Shown here: in pieces, positions 10,546 to 18,341 of the stretch
How positions within the stretch are numbered: the first letter of the stretch is position 1
Layout of the letters: each line of letters begins with the position of its first letter
Assembly (NCBI RefSeq): GCF_039907765.1
Contig: NZ_JARDJI010000003.1
Location: 186,001-250,000 of the forward strand
From: Aminobacter sp039907765
Lineage (GTDB): Bacteria; Pseudomonadota; Alphaproteobacteria; Rhizobiales; Rhizobiaceae
DNA: 64,000 bases
Direction of reading: 5' to 3'
Position numbers and translations under genes: made by a program
The notes under the pieces: generated by a model
The model's input: the letters and a program-made list of their open reading frames with translations, nothing else
The model's database searches: none
Told to the model about the DNA's origin: nothing

Positions 10546-11382
10546 ATGCCATTCAGGACAATTCTTGCGATCACGGGCGTCCGCGACGGAGACGGCGACA
10601 TCAAGCTGGCCGCCGGACTGAGCGAACAGACGGGAGCCCATCTTTCCGTGATGGCCGTCGCGCTGGCCGCTCCGCCGCCGATCGGCGACTATGCAGCCCC
10701 GCTGTCCGACGCCTGGGCGGAGGAGCGGCGGATGGACATGGCGAACCTCGACAAGCGGACCCAGGCGGTGCAGGGCCTCCTGGCGGCCATGCCGATCTCC
10801 AGCGACGTGACCAGCGCATATGCCGAGATGGGCTGGTCGGACGAGATCATCGGCCGGCGTGCCCGCTATGCCGATCTGACCGTGATCGGCCCGGAGATGC
10901 TTTCAGGCGGAACGCTCAGGAACAAGGCTTTGGAAGGGGCACTGTTTTCGTCGGGAAAGCCGGTTCTTCTGGCACCCGCCGGCAGCATGCCGAGCTTGAG
11001 GCCCAAAAAGGTCATGGTTGCCTGGGATTCCCGCCTCGAGGCATCGCGCGCCGTTCGTGAAGCTCTGGAAATCCTGACCCGGGCCGACGAGGTCCGTGTC
11101 GTTCTCGTCGACCCGGTGGAGGGGGAAAATGACCATGGCGAGGAACCGGGAGCGGACGTAGCAGTGTATCTCGCCCGCCATGGCGCCAACGTCGCGGTGG
11201 ACCGGCTGCCAAGGTCCGGCCAGGATGTCGCCGACGTGCTCAGGCGCCACGCCGGCGACATGTCCGCCGACCTGCTGGTCATGGGGGCCTACGGGCATTC
11301 GCGGCTGCGCGAGCGGATCTTCGGTGGCGTGACCAAGTCCATGCTCGGCGAGCCGTCCTTGCCAATCCTCATGGCGCGGTAG
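10546..11382 (+). CDS. Tandem universal stress protein (UspA family)
   Basis: 278-aa cytoplasmic protein with two Usp domains (about 1-140 and 155-278). The second ends with GAYGHSRLRERIFGGVT, which matches the ATP-binding G-x2-G-x9-G-(S/T) motif; the first lacks a clear copy. Such proteins are frequent members of FNR/FixK regulons, and a TTGA-type box is centred about 70 bp upstream. It is divergent from the metal ATPase operon. A strong hairpin follows the stop. Confidence 0.9.
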   Translation: MPFRTILAITGVRDGDGDIKLAAGLSEQTGAHLSVMAVALAAPPPIGDYAAPLSDAWAEERRMDMANLDKRTQAVQGLLAAMPISSDVTSAYAEMGWSDEIIGRRARYADLTVIGPEMLSGGTLRNKALEGALFSSGKPVLLAPAGSMPSLRPKKVMVAWDSRLEASRAVREALEILTRADEVRVVLVDPVEGENDHGEEPGADVAVYLARHGANVAVDRLPRSGQDVADVLRRHAGDMSADLLVMGAYGHSRLRERIFGGVTKSMLGEPSLPILMAR

Positions 11383-11394
11383 AAGCATGACGCC

Positions 11395-11420
11395 GGGGGC
11401 AGCTGCTTCAGGCTGCCCCC
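11395..11420. terminator. Bidirectional hairpin after usp
   Basis: Nine-bp perfect stem GGGGGCAGC / GCTGCCCCC with an 8-nt loop, between the convergent usp and flavin-binding protein genes. There is no long T tract on the + side. Confidence 0.6.
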
Positions 11421-11430
11421 TCGAAAAACG

Positions 11431-11880
11431 TCAGTCTTCGAGCGCCTCGCGGCCAGACATCTGCTCCACGAAGATGCGGAAGAACAGGTGCGACGAGTGG
11501 TCGGCCATGGGCTGCTCGACCAGCTTGAGGCCGCCTGGCTCCCACCAGTTGACATGGGCGCTGAGAAGCCGCCAGGCATGTTCGCGTAGCTGCTTCTCCT
11601 CCGGCGAATCGCCGAGCTCCTCGTATCGACCGTCGACGAGCACGCTCCGCCACTGCCGCCCCTCACCGCGCTCCTCCACCAGAACGCAGACTTGCGGGTT
11701 GGCCCGCATGCATTCGATCTTCTTACCCGGCATGGAGAAGGCGTACAGCCAGTTGCCCGAGTAGCAACAGTAGATCGGCACGACGTAGGGCCGGCCGCCG
11801 TGAGCGCATGCCAGATGGCACAGGTGACTGTTCGTCAGAACCTTGGTGCATTCGATGGTCGTGAGTGCCCTCAGTTTCAT
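11431..11880 (-). CDS. Pyridoxamine 5'-phosphate oxidase-like flavin-binding protein
   Basis: 149-aa split-barrel protein of the PPOX/Nim-like class, expected to bind FMN or F420-like flavins. Typical features are the early strand pattern LCHLACAHGGRPYVVPIYC and the central KKIECMRANPQVCVLVEE. Substrate unknown. It is separated from its upstream neighbour by about 260 bp that contain an FNR/FixK box at 12023-12036, 143-156 bp before the start. That places it in the low-oxygen regulon by context. Confidence 0.82.
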   Translation of the reverse strand: MKLRALTTIECTKVLTNSHLCHLACAHGGRPYVVPIYCCYSGNWLYAFSMPGKKIECMRANPQVCVLVEERGEGRQWRSVLVDGRYEELGDSPEEKQLREHAWRLLSAHVNWWEPGGLKLVEQPMADHSSHLFFRIFVEQMSGREALED

Positions 11881-12022
11881 CGCCTAATCTCCTCGGGCCT
11901 GCACGGCGAGGCAGCCCGAAGGCCGGCCGCCGCGCGTCGTCGCATTAGGGCGGCAACGCCAAGACCCGCGTAAGCCGCGGTAGCTCCGGATCGAGAGATT
12001 GCGCCTCCCCGCCAAGGCGGCA

Positions 12023-12036
12023 TTGACCTGGATCAA
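12023..12036 (-). promoter_or_regulatory. FNR/FixK box upstream of the flavin-binding protein
   Basis: TTGAC-CTGG-ATCAA with intact TTGA and TCAA half-sites. The nearest downstream gene on this strand starts at 11880, which is rather far, so the transcription start may lie around 11980. Confidence 0.62.
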
Positions 12037-12140
12037 AAATGCCGTGCCCATTCCGCCGGCGTTCCAAGGTGCCCCCCCGGCGAGCCTCCAGGCCCGGCGC
12101 GGCCAACCGCCGTTCATGCACGGGGAGCCGGCGCAGCGGG

Positions 12141-12362
12141 TCAATGTGCGGCGGGCGGCGGAGAGGCCTGCCCGTAGCAGTCCGCGCCCGTCTTGGTTCC
12201 GCAGGGCTTGTTCCAATGTCCGGACGGCACCTGCTGGCAGGCGGCAACGATCAAGGCCACCGCGAGCAGCGTGAAGGCCCTCGTCCGGCGCGTTGCCAGC
12301 CTCGGGCCCGGCGAGGTTTCGATCCGGCCGCTCATTGGAGTTGCCCCACTAGTCACTTTCAT
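12141..12362 (-). CDS. Small predicted lipoprotein
   Basis: 73-aa protein with a basic N terminus, a hydrophobic stretch (residues about 30-40) and a lipobox ending VAAC, followed by a short Cys/Gly-rich tail (two further Cys) ending in Pro-Ala-His. The start at 12362 is chosen because GGGAG sits 6 nt upstream; a second ATG at 12335 is possible and would give a more usual signal length. An FNR/FixK box lies 104-117 bp upstream. No known family; the position next to nnrS suggests a role in respiration or metal handling, which is only inference. Confidence 0.6.
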   Translation of the reverse strand: MKVTSGATPMSGRIETSPGPRLATRRTRAFTLLAVALIVAACQQVPSGHWNKPCGTKTGADCYGQASPPPAAH

Positions 12363-12465
12363 CTCTTGCTCCCACTGGCCAGTTGAAGACCTCTCGACAG
12401 CCGAGCATCAACGCCGCCGGCTGAGAGGCGATTGCGGCAATATATCTCCGGCAATCGATGCCGCT

Positions 12466-12479
12466 TTGAGCCAGGTCAA
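12466..12479 (-). promoter_or_regulatory. FNR/FixK box upstream of the lipoprotein gene
   Basis: TTGAG-CCAG-GTCAA, TTGA-N6-TCAA core complete. It lies between the nnrS stop (12525) and the lipoprotein start (12362), so the lipoprotein gene is the only sensible target. Confidence 0.62.
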
Positions 12480-12524
12480 AAATCGACTGCGGGAGCTACT
12501 TGGCGAGTAACGACAATCACTGGA

Positions 12525-13691
12525 TCAAACATGACGCGAGTATCGACTACAACTGCGTTGCCGCCGGACACAGGAAACTGCGCCCCGTAACCCGCCGACA
12601 CTGCAGCTGAAAACAATGAACAAAGCCCATGCGGCAACCCAACAAATGCCGGATAGTTGCAGCGCGTATGGCAAGGCTGGGGAGAATTCGACGACCTGAC
12701 GCAGGACGGCGGCAGAGGACATCGCCACGAACGCCGCCGTGGCCGGAATGGAGGCAGCGAAGGCACGTCCGGCATGTTTGCGGACCATGCTTGCCATGAT
12801 GCCCATGGCCATGGTGCCGACCGCTCCGACCGTCCAGGTGTGGACGGCAGCCGCCGGCCCGACAATCGCCGGAAGGAAGCTGCTCGCGGCGGCGAGCATA
12901 AAGCCCACGACTATCCAGAGATAACCGATATGCAGCACCAGAATCGCCGCCGATCTGCGGCTCCGCCAACCGCGCCATGCGGCCAGGCGCCCGAGTTGCA
13001 GGCATGCTGCGGCGATGCAGGCGATCGCTGCGAGCCATGACCCGGGTGCTGCGGTCCATGCGGCGAGTGCGCCGACAGCGGCAAGGGCCGCGGCCGTTTC
13101 GACACGGGCGCGCGCGATCTCGGCTCCTTGCGCTCCGCTCTGCAGATAGGCCTCCGTCAGGGTCGGCACGACGCGGCCGCCGATGACCATGACAAGCCCG
13201 ACGATGGCCGCCAGCGCCGTGCGCGTCGCCAGTTCTGCCTGCCACCCGACGATGATGAGCAGCATCGCCGTCCAATAGAGCATCAGCAGAGCGAGGACCT
13301 TCAGGTTGCGGCGATCGCGCCCGACACGCATTGACCTTGCCAACACGAGCATCACGAGAAGCAAGAAAAGGGCGAAAAGGGCCGACCCCGTCATCTGGTC
13401 GACGAGTACAAAGACCATCCTGCCAAGGACCCAGACGCCGACCAGGCGCCAGGTGACGACCGGCGGCACCGGTTTCTGTCCTGTCCAGCGCGGAAGTGCG
13501 GTCAAAAGGAATCCAGCGAGGATCGCTGGCAGGGTGCCGAACAGGACCACATGGCGATGCCAGTTGCCGGCAGATCTCACACTGAGAACAATTATCTCCG
13601 CAGGCAATGCCCAGACGGCACCTCCCAGCATCGCGTCCAGCGCCGCAAGCATGAAGAAGGGACGGAATGGCGCTCCGCGCTCGGATTTCAT
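12525..13691 (-). CDS. nnrS: NnrS family membrane protein (copy 1)
   Basis: 388-aa heme- and copper-containing membrane protein family that protects cells from nitrosative stress and is typical of denitrifiers. About twelve hydrophobic helices; family landmarks are FRPFFMLAALDAMLGG, HRHVVLFGTLPAILAGFLLTA, LPRWTG and the MVIGGRVVPTLT segment. The start at 13691 gives the canonical N terminus; the open frame continues upstream as Arg/Ser-rich non-family sequence. It is divergent from an unknown gene at 13831, with a TTGC-class box in between. A paralogue is at 29865. Confidence 0.88.
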   Translation of the reverse strand: MKSERGAPFRPFFMLAALDAMLGGAVWALPAEIIVLSVRSAGNWHRHVVLFGTLPAILAGFLLTALPRWTGQKPVPPVVTWRLVGVWVLGRMVFVLVDQMTGSALFALFLLLVMLVLARSMRVGRDRRNLKVLALLMLYWTAMLLIIVGWQAELATRTALAAIVGLVMVIGGRVVPTLTEAYLQSGAQGAEIARARVETAAALAAVGALAAWTAAPGSWLAAIACIAAACLQLGRLAAWRGWRSRRSAAILVLHIGYLWIVVGFMLAAASSFLPAIVGPAAAVHTWTVGAVGTMAMGIMASMVRKHAGRAFAASIPATAAFVAMSSAAVLRQVVEFSPALPYALQLSGICWVAAWALFIVFSCSVGGLRGAVSCVRRQRSCSRYSRHV

Positions 13692-13720
13692 CCGCGGCGT
13701 CCGGCCTGGATACGCAGCAT

Positions 13721-13734
13721 TTGCTCTGGCGCAA
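13721..13734. promoter_or_regulatory. FixK/NnrR-type box between nnrS and the divergent gene
   Basis: TTGC-TCTGGC-GCAA, symmetric 14-mer of the TTGC class. It is 30-43 bp upstream of the nnrS start and about 100 bp upstream of the 13831 gene. Confidence 0.55.
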
Positions 13735-13830
13735 CGAATTGCCGGACCAGGCGGGCACACTTCCGGAACTGTCTCGGAAGCTCCAGCCAGGCCCGGCATA
13801 CGGAACCTCGCCTGCAAGAAGGATAAGAAG

Positions 13831-14205
13831 ATGACCCGACAAATGGACGACGTCCAGCCGACCCAACCCGCCAGCGGAACGGTCGTCCGGCGGCTCGCCA
13901 CCGTCCTGCAAGGCGTGGAATTGGACTGTGACTGCCGCAGCCGCCTTGACCAGGCGCTCGCCCGTTTCGAGGCGCTGGAAAACAGGCGGTCGGCGCGCCA
14001 GCAGCTTGCCACGGCCCGCCGGCAGCGCGAGCGCATCGAGGCCGTGCTGCATTTCCTGCAGGACCTGGACATGCTGGCGCCGACCGAACAGGACCATGGC
14101 CTCTACGAGGAGATCGCCCTCCTGTTCGACGACTTGGCAGAGGCCGCCGCGGAAGGTGCCAGCGCGATGCGCCGGCTTGCGGCATCGCCGGTTGCCATGC
14201 CGTAA
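13831..14205 (+). CDS. Hypothetical helical protein
   Basis: 124-aa soluble protein starting MTRQMDDV at 13831, preceded by AAGGATAAG. Mostly alpha-helical and charged, with a CDC motif near residue 32 followed by an Arg/Gln/Ala-rich coiled-coil-like stretch (about 35-75). No family recognised. It is divergent from nnrS and shares its candidate promoter box, and faces ubiX convergently with almost no gap. The frame is open further upstream, but that part is antisense to nnrS and is not counted. Confidence 0.6.
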   Translation: MTRQMDDVQPTQPASGTVVRRLATVLQGVELDCDCRSRLDQALARFEALENRRSARQQLATARRQRERIEAVLHFLQDLDMLAPTEQDHGLYEEIALLFDDLAEAAAEGASAMRRLAASPVAMP

Positions 14206-14207
14206 TA

Positions 14208-14780
14208 TCAGTCATCGCCGCCCCAGCGGGTCAGCGCCTCCCCCGGATCGACGCCCGCCCAATTGACCAGCCGCGCGGCGATCTCGCGCACCATCTGCCC
14301 GAGCGAGGCGGGCCTGGCATAGAAGGGCGGAACCGGCGGCGCGATCACTGCCCCCATGCGGGCCAGCCGGAGCATCGCCTCCAGATGCCCCTCATGCAGC
14401 GGCGCCTCGCGCGGGGCCACGACCAGCCGGCGCTTTTCCTTCAGCGTGACGTCGGCTGCGCGCGTGAGCAGGTTGTCGCCGAGCCCATGCGCCATCGCCG
14501 CAAGCGTGCGCATCGAGCAGGGCACGACGATCATGGCGTCGGCCCTGAACGAACCGCTGGCGATAGGCGCCGCGAGGTTGCCCGCTTCATGCACCCGGCT
14601 GGCGGAGGCGGCGAGCAGGGCAAGGCCATCCTCGCCGAGTTCGTGCGCGATGCTGGCCGGTGCCCCGGGCGAGACGACGAGATGGGTTTCGACGCCCACC
14701 CCGCCCAGCAGGCGCAGGGACTCCAGTGCGAGGACCGAACCGGACGCCCCGCTCACGCCGACGATCACACGCTTGGTCAT
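14208..14780 (-). CDS. ubiX: UbiX flavin prenyltransferase
   Basis: 190-aa enzyme that makes prenylated FMN, the cofactor of UbiD decarboxylases. The N terminus carries the VGVSGASG nucleotide-binding signature; VVPCSMRTLAAMAHG and REAPLHEGHLEAML are the other family blocks. The start at 14780 (MTKRVIVG) is fixed by the family N terminus; the frame continues upstream into ubiD in antiregister. It starts 2 nt after the ubiD stop, so the two are one operon. With ubiTUV next door the pair likely serves ubiquinone synthesis without oxygen. Confidence 0.93.
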   Translation of the reverse strand: MTKRVIVGVSGASGSVLALESLRLLGGVGVETHLVVSPGAPASIAHELGEDGLALLAASASRVHEAGNLAAPIASGSFRADAMIVVPCSMRTLAAMAHGLGDNLLTRAADVTLKEKRRLVVAPREAPLHEGHLEAMLRLARMGAVIAPPVPPFYARPASLGQMVREIAARLVNWAGVDPGEALTRWGGDD

Positions 14781-14782
14781 GG

Positions 14783-16300
14783 CTATCGCGCGTTCTCCGC
14801 ATTTGGAAAAAGCTCCGCCCAGCGCTGCGACACCTGCCGTTCGACATCGGCCGACATGCTGAGTTCGCGGCCCCATTCTCGCGCCGTTTCGGAGCCGATC
14901 TTGCGCGTCGCGTCGAGGCCCAGCTTGCCGCCGAGGCCCTCCAGCGGAGAGGCGAAATCGAGCAGGTCGATGGGCGTGCGCTCGACGAGCATCACGTCGC
15001 GCGAAGGGTCCAGCCGCGTCGACACGGCCCACATCACGTCCGGCCACGAGCGGATGTCGACGTCGTCGTCGACCACGATGACCAGCTTGGTCATCGAGAA
15101 CTGCGGAAGCAGCGACCAGAACCCCATCATCACCCGTCGCGCCTGACCGGGGTATTTCTTGGCGATCGAAGCGACCGCGATCCGGTAGGAACAAGCCTCG
15201 GGCGGCAGCCACACATCGACGATCTCGGGAATCTGCTGGCGCAACAAAGGCTTGAAAACTTCAAGCATCGCCTCGCCGAGTACCGAAGGTTCGTCCGGCG
15301 CGCGGCCGGTGAAGGTAGTGAGGTAGCTCGCGCCCTCGCGGAGGCGCATGCCGGTGAGGCGGAAGACCGGATAGTGCTCCGGCGCATTGTAGTAGCCGGT
15401 GTGGTCACCGAACGGACCTTCGAGTGCCGTCTCGGTCGGCGAGATCGTGCCTTCGAGGACGATCTCGGCGCTAGCCGGGACATGCAGCGCAATGGTCCGG
15501 CACGATACTAGCCCGACCCGCCTGTTGTTGATGAGCCCCGAAAGGGCAAGTTCCGACACACCTTCGGGCACCGGCATCACCGCCGCGAGCAGCGTCGCCG
15601 GATCGGCGCCAATGACCACGGCCACGGGCATGTCCGCGCCGATCGCCGCCCATTGCCGGTGATGCGCGGCCGCGCCCCGCATCGGCAGCCAGCGCATGAT
15701 GGCGCGGTCGCTGTCGAGCACCTGCATGCGGTAGATGCCGAGATTGTAGCCGGCCGGATCGTCGCTGCCCGGAGGGCGAGTGACCACAACAGGCCAGGTG
15801 ATGAGCGGACCGGCGTCGCCGGGCCAGCAGGTCTGCACCGGCAACTGCGAGAGGTCGGGCGCGGCGTCGCGCAGCACACGGTCGGCAAAGGCCACGCGCG
15901 GCCGCGACGAAAGCGCGCCGCGCGCTGCAGGCAGAAGCGAACGCGCCTCGGCAAGCGTGCGTGGCGCTCTCGGCGAACGCATCCAGGCAAGCAGGCTGCC
16001 CAAGCTCGCGAGCCCCTCGCGGTTGGTGCCGAGGCCCGCCGCCACACGTTCCACGGTGCCGAACAGATTGGCGACCACCGGTATGGGCGAGAGGCTGCCC
16101 GCGCCAGTCTGCGGCGCGCCAAACCGCAGCGCCGGTCCGCCTCGTGCGATGACACGGCGATGGATTTCGGTCGCTTCGAGATGCATCGACACCGGGCTGT
16201 CGACATTGCGCACCGCACCTTCCCGGTCGAGATGGGCAAGGAAGGACGAAAGGTCGGGAAAGGATGGAAGGCTGCGTTCGTGCATTCTCGATGTATCCAT
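14783..16300 (-). CDS. ubiD: UbiD-family prFMN-dependent decarboxylase
   Basis: About 505-aa 4-hydroxy-3-polyprenylbenzoate decarboxylase of the ubiquinone pathway. Family landmarks: the N-terminal LSSFLAHLDREGAVRNV, the central NLGIYRMQVLD block, and the glutamate-rich EGPFGDHTGYYN motif. The start is uncertain: ATG at 16300 or 16285, neither with a good Shine-Dalgarno. It forms an operon with ubiX. A perfect TTGC-class dyad (16350-16363) lies 50-63 bp upstream, which ties this copy to low-oxygen control. Other UbiD-type aromatic decarboxylases cannot be fully excluded, but the context supports ubiquinone. Confidence 0.88.
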   Translation of the reverse strand: MDTSRMHERSLPSFPDLSSFLAHLDREGAVRNVDSPVSMHLEATEIHRRVIARGGPALRFGAPQTGAGSLSPIPVVANLFGTVERVAAGLGTNREGLASLGSLLAWMRSPRAPRTLAEARSLLPAARGALSSRPRVAFADRVLRDAAPDLSQLPVQTCWPGDAGPLITWPVVVTRPPGSDDPAGYNLGIYRMQVLDSDRAIMRWLPMRGAAAHHRQWAAIGADMPVAVVIGADPATLLAAVMPVPEGVSELALSGLINNRRVGLVSCRTIALHVPASAEIVLEGTISPTETALEGPFGDHTGYYNAPEHYPVFRLTGMRLREGASYLTTFTGRAPDEPSVLGEAMLEVFKPLLRQQIPEIVDVWLPPEACSYRIAVASIAKKYPGQARRVMMGFWSLLPQFSMTKLVIVVDDDVDIRSWPDVMWAVSTRLDPSRDVMLVERTPIDLLDFASPLEGLGGKLGLDATRKIGSETAREWGRELSMSADVERQVSQRWAELFPNAENAR

Positions 16301-16349
16301 CGCCGCAACAGCGGGCCCGGCTCTATGGCACGGCACATCGGGACCAACT

Positions 16350-16363
16350 TTGCTCCACAGCAA
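16350..16363. promoter_or_regulatory. FixK/NnrR-type box between ubiD and the divergent small gene
   Basis: TTGC-TCCACA-GCAA, extended on both sides to a 16-bp dyad (TTTGCT/AGCAAA). 50-63 bp upstream of ubiD and 75-88 bp upstream of the 16438 gene. Confidence 0.6.
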
Positions 16364-16437
16364 AGAAGCCCGGCCTCAATTCGCCTAGCTGTTACCGGCG
16401 CCGGCATCGTGGCGCGCGTTCGGAACAGGAGAACAGC

Positions 16438-16677
16438 ATGAGCATTCCGGCGGCGGAGAGTTGGGATCTGGTGCGCGAAGCGGCGATGGCTTTCCGGCAG
16501 TGGCGGCATCGGCACTTCGCCCGGCGGGCCATACCGTCGGAGGAAGGCATCGAACGGGACATGCGGCGCGAGAATTTCGACGCTGCAATCTTATCACCCT
16601 TTGCCTCGAGCATCCTCTTCTCGGACGCCATCCAGACTTTCGGCCTCGATGCTTCGGATGATCGCAACGCGCCATGA
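16438..16677 (+). CDS. Small hypothetical protein (79 aa)
   Basis: Starts MSIPAAESW behind AGGAGA with 5-nt spacing, a convincing ribosome-binding site. Helical, Arg/Phe-rich first half (FRQWRHRHFARRA), no signal peptide or membrane helix. No family recognised. It lies between ubiD (divergent, shared box) and ubiT (125 bp downstream, same strand, with its own box). The position suggests an accessory role in the anaerobic ubiquinone module, but nothing in the sequence proves it. Confidence 0.6.
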   Translation: MSIPAAESWDLVREAAMAFRQWRHRHFARRAIPSEEGIERDMRRENFDAAILSPFASSILFSDAIQTFGLDASDDRNAP

Positions 16678-16722
16678 GGCTACGAGGCTCGCGAGCCGGC
16701 CTCGCGGCTTTCGCGCTTCTGT

Positions 16723-16736
16723 TTGACCTTGATCAA
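16723..16736 (+). promoter_or_regulatory. FNR/FixK box upstream of ubiTUV
   Basis: TTGAC-CTTG-ATCAA, flanked by one more matching T/A pair. It is centred about 73 bp upstream of the ubiT start, compatible with a class II activator position and a leader of about 30 nt. Confidence 0.75.
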
Positions 16737-16802
16737 ACATGCTGTCCAGGCGCGCACCTATGCTGCAGCGAATGATTTGAACATAAGAACGGAGCGCCGG
16801 AC

Positions 16803-17342
16803 TTGGTCGCCGAAGGACAATTGCCGGCATTCGTGCGGCGCCTGATACCGAGCTTCATGGGCCGGCCGCTCGGACCGATGCTGACGCTATCGCTGCGTTC
16901 GCTGGCCCGGCGGCGGCCGCAGCTGTTCGACCGGCTCGGCGATCACCGCGGGGCGAGCTACCGCATCGATCCCAACGACCTGGCCTTTTCGTTCATCGTC
17001 GTGCCGGACGGTGCAATGGCGTTCGTCCGGGTCGTCGGCAGGGACGATCCCGCAACGGCCGACGTCACCATCAAGGGGCCGATCCTGATGCTGCTCGGCT
17101 TGCTTGACGGCACACTCGACGGCGATGCCCTGTTCTTCCATCGGGTGCTCTCGGTCAGCGGCCGCACCGAGGCCGTGGTCGCCCTGCGCAATGCCATCGA
17201 GGACGCCGAACTGCGCCCGTCCGACCTGCTTGGGCTGCACGGCACCCTGGCGCGACTGGCCGATGCAGGCGTGCTAGCCGGCCTGAGCGCGGCGCGCCAT
17301 CTGGCCGAACGAACCGCCGTCCATTCGAAGGCGGAAGCATGA
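16803..17342 (+). CDS. ubiT: UbiT, SCP2-domain lipid-binding protein
   Basis: 179-aa SCP2 sterol-carrier-fold protein. UbiT is thought to bind ubiquinone precursors and is essential for the O2-independent ubiquinone route in E. coli (family knowledge). The TTG start at 16803 has CGGAG upstream; the first ATG in frame (residue 19) would shorten the conserved N terminus. Core SCP2 strand pattern: LAFSFIVVPDGAMAFVRVV and FFHRVLSVSGRTE. The stop overlaps the ubiU start as ATGA, so ubiTUV is a tight operon. A strong anaerobox lies upstream. Confidence 0.88.
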   Translation: MVAEGQLPAFVRRLIPSFMGRPLGPMLTLSLRSLARRRPQLFDRLGDHRGASYRIDPNDLAFSFIVVPDGAMAFVRVVGRDDPATADVTIKGPILMLLGLLDGTLDGDALFFHRVLSVSGRTEAVVALRNAIEDAELRPSDLLGLHGTLARLADAGVLAGLSAARHLAERTAVHSKAEA

Positions 17343-18337
17343 GCGACCCCGGACGCATGGAGCTCGTCTGCCCTGCCGGCACGCCGGCAACGCTGAGGGC
17401 GGCCGTACTCGCCGGCGCGGATTCTATCTATTGCGGTTTCCGCAACGAGACGAATGCGCGCAATTTCCCGGGCCTGAACTTCTCGACCGAGGAGCTCGCC
17501 GAGGGCGCGCGCTTAGCTCACGCGCATGGCAAGAAGGTGCTGGTCGCGATCAACACCTTCGCGCAGGCCGGCCGCGTCGATCTCTGGCGCAAGGCGGTCG
17601 ATGACGCGGTAATCAGCGGCGCCGACGCCATCATCGCAGCAGACATCGCCGTACTCGACCATGTGGCACAGAACCACGACGTCCGGCTGCACCTGTCCGT
17701 GCAGGCCGCCGCGGCGACGCCCGAATCGATCGGCTTCTACGCCGAGGCCTTCGGCGTGCGCCGCGTGGTGCTGCCACGCGTTCTGTCGATCCAGGAGATC
17801 GCAGCGCTCAACAAGCAGATCGACGTGGAAACCGAAGCCTTCGTCTTCGGTGGCCTCTGCGTGATGGTCGAGGGCCGCTGCTACCTCTCGTCTTATGCCA
17901 CCGGCAAATCGCCCAATCTCAACGGCGTCTGCTCGCCGCCGGAGTGGGTGAACTATGTCGAGGACGGCAGCGGCACCACCGCCCGGCTCGCGGGCTTTGC
18001 CATCGACCGCTATGCGCCCGGCGAACCGGCCGGCTACCCGACACTCTGCAAGGGCCGCTTCAAGGCCGGCGACAGGACCTCCTACCTCTTCGAGGACCCG
18101 GTCAGCCTGAATGCCGGCTCCATGCTAGCGGGCCTGAAATCGGCAGGCGTGACGGCGCTGAAGATCGAAGGACGCCAGCGCGGCAAGGGCTACGTCACGG
18201 AGGTCGTGAGCGCCTTCCGCCGCGCGGTCGACGCGGTGGAGACCGGCGGCGACGCCATCGAGATCGACCGCATCCTGGCCGGCATGTCGGAAGGCGGCAG
18301 GCAGACGGCTGGCGCCTACCGAAAAACGTGGAGATAG
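17339..18337 (+). CDS. ubiU: UbiU, U32 peptidase-like hydroxylation protein
   Basis: 332-aa member of the peptidase U32 family that, with UbiV, hydroxylates the ubiquinone ring without oxygen. It shows the family N terminus MELVCPAGTPATLRAAV and four cysteines spaced as in UbiU 4Fe-4S ligands: GLC and GRC in FGGLCVMVEGRC, GVC about 17 residues on, and TLC further downstream. The start overlaps ubiT by 4 nt; ubiV begins 4 nt after the stop. YhbU is the E. coli homologue name. Confident because all three partners are adjacent. Confidence 0.93.
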   Translation: MSDPGRMELVCPAGTPATLRAAVLAGADSIYCGFRNETNARNFPGLNFSTEELAEGARLAHAHGKKVLVAINTFAQAGRVDLWRKAVDDAVISGADAIIAADIAVLDHVAQNHDVRLHLSVQAAAATPESIGFYAEAFGVRRVVLPRVLSIQEIAALNKQIDVETEAFVFGGLCVMVEGRCYLSSYATGKSPNLNGVCSPPEWVNYVEDGSGTTARLAGFAIDRYAPGEPAGYPTLCKGRFKAGDRTSYLFEDPVSLNAGSMLAGLKSAGVTALKIEGRQRGKGYVTEVVSAFRRAVDAVETGGDAIEIDRILAGMSEGGRQTAGAYRKTWR

Positions 18338-18341
18338 ACCG

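Noticed and set aside
12547..14097. Alternative 516-codon frame overlapping nnrS on the same strand
   Set aside because: Its translation has no hydrophobic helices; the neighbouring frame shows the NnrS family blocks.
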